NCBI RefSeq assembly: GCF_032854445.1
Contig: NC_088295.1
Location: 44,999,385-45,063,384 of the forward strand
Direction: 5' to 3'
From: Liolophura sinensis
Taxonomy: Eukaryota; Mollusca; Polyplacophora; Chitonida; Chitonidae
DNA length: 64,000 nucleotides
Below, in pieces: positions 47,101 through 64,000 of this stretch (position 1 is its first letter; the number at the start of each line of letters is the position of its first letter). The notes beneath the pieces are model-generated. The model saw nothing but the letters and a program-made list of their open reading frames with translations. It made no database searches and had not been told where the DNA came from. A program made the translations under genes and the position numbers.

Positions 47101-47457
47101 ATCATAATAATAAGTCAGTCATATTAGTCTCAGATGATAATTACATTTGTAACACTGACAATTTTTTTACAAAAAGTCTTCATTCGTAAAACAACAATGG
47201 CAAACACATGGAGAACATATCTGGGTACAGTGGTCAACATTATGTCTAGTTTAATCCAAAGATAAACCAATCACGTATACATTTACATCTTTATCTTGTT
47301 ACACTGACGTTTGGCTTAACAACGGCTAAACTGATCATACATATATATATATATATATTTATTATCTGGCTTAAATCATAAACACACTTCTTATTTATAT
47401 ACATGTACTTGTGGCTTAAATTGCGGATAAACTGCTTACATATAGGTCTGGATTAAT
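44146..47457. other. Gene-free interval; left part of it probably the GFPT 3' untranslated region
   Basis: I find no coding exon. It is AT-rich with several TTTATT words (AATAAA on the minus strand), so the minus-strand GFPT transcript could end in here, but the site cannot be fixed. A (TA)n tract lies at 47339-47358. Confidence 0.4.
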
Positions 47458-58640
<11,183 letters not shown>

Positions 58641-59042
58641 CTGACCAATGGGAAAACAGATATCAGATGATTTTGCATAATATACATTTTAAAAATTTAA
58701 GAGATGCACACTTAGAAGCAGTTGTCAAAATATGGAACACCTTAGTACATGTACAAAAATGAACTGAAAGATTTAAAGCAGGAAGGAATATAAGATACAA
58801 AATGAAAGTTGCTACCACGGAAATCAGAAATGATGTACAACATACAAATCAAAATCTATATTTAAATTTATACAACATGTAGTTCAGATCTGTATTTATA
58901 TTCTTCAATATGCATCATGCCTTTACTTGGAGGTGTAATGATATTCTGTCATGCTAGAAGCCATGCAAAACCACAATCCTGTAGCCTTAGACATAGTTGT
59001 TAACTGAGTTTTTGAAAAGATTTAAAACTTTAAACAAAAATT

Positions 59043-59078
<36 letters not shown>

Positions 59079-59723
59079 CACATGATCAAACAACAAGAAT
59101 GAGATGTTTCATACTGTATAAATATCAATAATATGGCCATGCTACAAGATTTGGAATAAGCAAGCCATATAGATGAAACTAAAGCTTTCATCATATCAAT
59201 ACTCCCATGGTCTTTATAAAAAGTCATGGAACTTTGAAGCAAGGCAATAGGCATCCATTACTGAAATACACAAATATGCTTGGTACATAGTACATGTACA
59301 ATGTATGCTTTGAAAACTTTCAAATTTGTAATTTTTTGGCGTTATAAATAAGACGGTTATTTTAAATACAATAACTAGACAGAAATAATTTTGGTTAATT
59401 AGTAAATAGTTAATATCCCCTTACAATCATGGCTGATAATCGTGTAAAACCATTTTACATTTAATACTACAATATCTTATTGTCATTGTGCATCACTGAA
59501 GTGGTATGGTAAGTTGTGTGCAGACCTGGTTAGCTAGTGGTTAAATATACACATTTACATGTTCTTTTTATTACAAGTGATTTCAACACACTGAGAATCC
59601 GCCAGTTAAAGTATAAAAGTACTGTAAATGAACCAAAGTTGCATTCATGACAGTCACATATTTGGCCAGATTCTAAGAATTCTACTGATCTTAGAAACGT
59701 CTTTTGAGGTTTGTTGGGTAGAG

Positions 59724-59796
<73 letters not shown>

Positions 59797-62700
59797 TACT
59801 CAGAAAATGTAAGTTTCAGTACAAAAAGCAACATTTTAAGATATTTATTTACCTCTAAAAAAATTTTGGCCAAATCTCAGGTCATTTACAGCATGCAATG
59901 TTTCTACCATTTCTGAAAGTAGTTATGTCCAACTTATTTAATACAAATTTCTCTTAACTCCTGTTCCAGCAATTCCCATTCCTCTCCTACAAAGCACAAG
60001 ACCCCATACATCTTTGGGCATTCAAGCTTAGTACAAACATTTTCTACTACCGGTACATTGTGCACCACTACACCAATTTTCTATTTTCTTTATAACGCAT
60101 CTCCCAAGTGGACCATGGACCCAAAGTAACTCAAATGATTGGTCTCAATTCCTTATGAGGCAGAAGCTTGCTGAGTATGAAGGTTCTTTCAAGAAACATG
60201 AAAACTTCCTCAGAGGAAGGATAAAACATGGAGCAAACAATAACTCTCGCACATGAATTATTTCAGAGGGGCATGTCTCAGGGTCACTTGAGCAGGAGCT
60301 TTTGTCCATTAGATTTCTCCACTGTTAGAGGGGAATAAAATTCTCATAAATAATTTACTTCTAAATAAATAGAAATTACTTCTATGCAGACAGAGGTACA
60401 GAAGTGTACTGTACATGTAATTTAAGAAATGAAAAACTGTCAAAAATGACACAGTATGGTTCTTCAGGTTTGCAATCTCACCATTATATATATATTTATA
60501 CATAAACATATACTTTGTTCTTCAACTACGTCCTTTTCTGTAATGTGGTTTGAAGTAGTTTATTCATAACATATTGCTGTCACAAAAGGCTTAAGAAATT
60601 TAATAAAATATGATTTAAAAACAATGTTTTAATAATAAAAAAAAACAATAGGGCAATTATTCATGGGTACTGTAATCCTTCCTTTGAAACAACACCGCTC
60701 AGAATGAGTTTCAAAAAAAGGAACACCTGTAGTCTTGTAGAATTTCAGGGGTAAGCGTCTTTGCAAAGATTCCAAGTGTTTAACTCTTTTGGCAAAAGTA
60801 TTTCTTCCCCTTTTTCCAGAATGTTTCTACTTGTTCAGATTAATTATTATCTGAAGTTCTTGCAACCTGGAATATCAGTGCTTGCTACTGATTTTAACTT
60901 CACACTGTCATAGAATTTATTACTACTGAATGTCCTTCATTTTTCATCCGCTGCAATAAATTATCTATTTGTTGCTTAACCTCACACTCAAGAATGATTC
61001 ACTCACTTGTTGCACTAACAACAATATCACCCACATCCCTAATCACTTGTGGATACCTCTACATTTACAAGGAAAATATCAATGAATCTTTATTTTATCA
61101 AACTCAATTTCAATTATTTTTTTCAGCATCTGTATATCTATGATATTACACAAGTATATCAAAATAAGATACATAACAGCAATACACTATATGTTCCCAA
61201 TCACCAGTGGAGGAATCTACATGTGGAAGGTTAATATCAAAATGACTTGTTATTTTCTTCTTCTCGATTAAATACCAGTCTATTACTTCACTGTAGTTTT
61301 GTGGATACGTGTGGAAGAGTGTTACGTTTATTGAATGCTCCAGATATATGAAAGCTTGAAATTACACTAAGGCAGCTGACAGAGCTCCAAACATGCATAT
61401 TTTGCCAGGGGAAGTAATACCTTCTGTGGTGAACTCTTTGGTGTCTAGAGGTACAAATGGCAAGCACAAACACAAAACAATAAAAACACAAGTTAAACAA
61501 GAACAACAACCACCAGACAAATAATAACAGTAGAATAAAACAAAAATAAGACTTAAAGAACATCAAAATGTTCATTACTGCATGTATATGGAAGCCTATT
61601 GGCGTCACAGTGGAAAAAAATGATTAACAGGTAAAAAGTTAAAATTTCAGTCAACTTTTTTCTCAGATTCGTTCTTTCCTAGAGATCTGAACTTTATCTT
61701 ATGTCAACATTTTTTACTTTCTTCTCATGAAATCTTGAGAGTCTGTCATACAGTTACCTCATTGCATGCAAGTCATGTGCATTCAAATGTTGATTCCCGG
61801 TCACAGAAATTTTATATTGTTGGCCTCAATATAGTCTTTCTAAATTCTGTTTGTTTTAGTAAAGACCTACTCACTGACATGACAACTCTATGTTTAATGT
61901 GTTAGAAAGATGGTGTTGTGTCTTGTGACCATACAAGACTATTCATCTACGTATCACATCAAGAAAAGTAAAACATAAGTAGAAATCTAGAATAATTTTT
62001 TTTTTACCAGCTTTTTTTTCAACAGTCACTCCCATAGGCTTCCATATGTGTATGCTAGAAATGTCACAGAAAAACGTATATACCAGTAATGCATTTATAT
62101 TATGTTTTGTAACCATGCCATGTGTCAGCATAATCAAGGCGGCAAGTTTAGCTTTATGGGTGGAGGAAACCCAACAAAACAAACCTGGATTAAGTTTGTG
62201 GGTTCTATTCAAACTCATGACTTTATATTGGTTTAAAGATCTATGATAGATTACTGAGGTACTGGCAAATGTCTGAAACTAATATCATAGGCATGAAATA
62301 TCGAGCTTCAAAAAGTATTACATTGTTTTGAAAATTCCCTCCAAAATACTACACATTTGAAATTCATTAAGGCAAAGTGGAATTGCTGCATTGATATTAA
62401 AGTAAACCTGAAGTCGTTGTCCACCATCCACCAAAATAACATCATTACATTCTCACACTACACATACACTATGTTCCCCTTTTATACTGATCATGTTACA
62501 ATGGGGAATCCTGCACTCAAAGAAAGCAGCTGCTTATTATAATGTCAATATATGATTTGACTTCACTGTTTTTCTTTATATCTAAACAAATATGTATATG
62601 TTATTATTCAAACAAGTCACAAATTCTGCCATTTCTGCTACATAGCTACCATGACCTGATAATCTCCCATATGAAATATACAGGTTTTAAAGCAGTGGTC

Positions 62701-64000
62701 ATGACTCAAAGGGGCATAACTCTGCTGACAATGTTACTATGAGCCTAATGTAGTGCAGTTCTGACATGGTGTGAGGAATTTGAATTTGAAAAGTCATCTA
62801 CTTGTATTCCCTGTTGACCTATATGTATTGCTAGTTGTGACTTTTACCAAACAAAGTACAGTACTATTGGGTGTAAATCCAGCACTGGCTAAATATATGG
62901 ACTTCTACATGTAATGTCGCAGATAACAGAATATGTAATTATAAAAAGCAGTCATATATCAAAACTGACTTGTGTCAGACATGTTAACATCTCAGTTTGT
63001 CATGTGTCCTCTTATATACATACAACAATGATGAATAATTTACAGGTTTAATAAACCTGTTTTTGCTCAAACATGACCAGCTAATAGAATTCCGGAAACG
63101 TACAGCTATTAACCAATGATTGCAAATGTCTAGTTTTTAAGCATGTCACACTACAGAAATCATGGAAACTTTTATTTTTCATTCTTCTGGGGACATTTAC
63201 AATATATTAATTACTATGCCTTTTACTTTATGCACATTTTGGAGAATTTCCTAAAATTAGGGAGTTCCCAGCCCATTGGTCACCATTTTGTTTTGTATAG
63301 TGAATTTCTTCATACACTAAGCAATGTAATTACAGCTTTTTCTCTCAGACAAATGTTGGTCTTCGCAAACTTGTTTCACAAACAAAAACAAGAACAAGAA
63401 GGATTCTCTTGTCAACTCCTTCAAATTCCTTAAAAATTCTGGTAGTTAGATTCAGTAAATGAAGTGGACAAACATTTCCCCTACTGTTCATGAACACAGC
63501 AAGCTCAATAAGCTCTGACCACATTATAGGAAAGTGCTACAAACTAAGTGGTATGAATAAAGTGAGACAAAGAAGGTAAGATTTATTTTCCTCTAAAACT
63601 CTCAGCTTTTTTTCACCACAACATGACTGAAATGTTGCTGACTTGGCTTCAAAACATAATCATTTGTTATCGGCTTTTTAATTGTTGACAACAAGGGGTT
63701 CAAATGGATACAACGCACCCTTCAACATTTACAGATGCAGGCCTTCTACAATTTCTTATGTTATTTCACATGCTCTTCTGCATTATCCGCTGACCTACCG
63801 GATTTCCATTGACTCTCATGACATCAAGCACACCTGATATTGATCGCAATTCACTAACTTGACGTGCTGTTCACGTTTGTCTATTGACATAAGTCATACA
63901 CTAAGGATAATAAATGGCATGACATTGCAATGACATGCATAACAATCTCTAACTGGTACAGATTTAAGTTACTCAAGAGGCTTCAGTTCAGGTGAAAGAT
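58641..64000. other. Probable long intron of GFPT, no exon recognised
   Basis: The exon ending at 58640 needs an upstream exon on the minus strand. I looked for the conserved substrate-entry and glutaminase segments on that strand and saw none to the end of the window. The stretch is AT-rich, with (TA)n tracts at about 59047-59076 and 59730-59793. Confidence 0.5.
59730..59793. repeat. (TA)n microsatellite of about 64 bp
   Basis: An uninterrupted AT dinucleotide run; the open frames YIYI on both strands are artefacts of it. Confidence 0.95.

Noticed and set aside
59530-59858. Open frames rich in YIYI on both strands
   Set aside because: They are translations of the (TA)n microsatellite at 59730-59793.

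Overview
This is a stretch of animal nuclear DNA. It is AT-rich, its genes are split by long introns with GT-AG splice sites, and it is full of short repeats. The repeats point to a lophotrochozoan, most likely a mollusc and perhaps a bivalve: a tRNA-headed SINE whose tail reads like GAAATATTCTTGAGTACGGC occurs many times, and a second SINE ends in a CACT repeat of the kind seen in molluscan genomes. The species cannot be named from this window.

Layout. (1) 325-3705, plus strand: the 3' part of a gene resembling atypical E2F (E2F7/E2F8). Its last exon is interrupted near the end by an in-frame stop and a one-base frameshift. (2) 7932-19329, plus strand: a complete UTP14 gene (small-subunit processome factor) in 13 coding exons, with two apparent one-base errors. 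One intron holds a partial exon duplication and a 1,130-bp terminal-inverted-repeat element. (3) 19.4-26.1 kb: gene-free repeat land with three different tandem arrays, a MITE and truncated SINEs. (4) 26654-43736, plus strand: a tandem cluster of three intact sigma-class glutathione S-transferase genes (A, B, C). Each has five coding exons of identical lengths (133, 93, 116, 105 and 177 bases, 207 residues). Minisatellites, SINEs and leftover exon pieces lie between and inside them. (5) 47458-58640, minus strand: the C-terminal two thirds of glutamine-fructose-6-phosphate transaminase (GFPT/GFAT), the entry enzyme of the hexosamine pathway. It carries two alternative versions of one 54-codon exon (49889-50050 and 50697-50858) and, in another intron, a 103-bp satellite with perfectly regular spacing. 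(6) 58.6-64 kb: probably the next upstream GFPT intron; no exon recognised.

The genes do not form one pathway: E2F7/8 is cell-cycle control, UTP14 ribosome biogenesis, GST detoxification or prostaglandin-type chemistry, and GFPT UDP-GlcNAc supply. The most interesting signal is the duplicated GFPT exon, which looks like a cassette for mutually exclusive splicing of the isomerase domain. The next most interesting are the traces of recent rearrangement in the GST cluster (an exon-1 relic, multiplied splice acceptors, a shared upstream minisatellite) and the exon duplication plus transposon in UTP14. Exon limits were set by eye from splice consensus, reading phase and remembered family sequences; no alignment was run.
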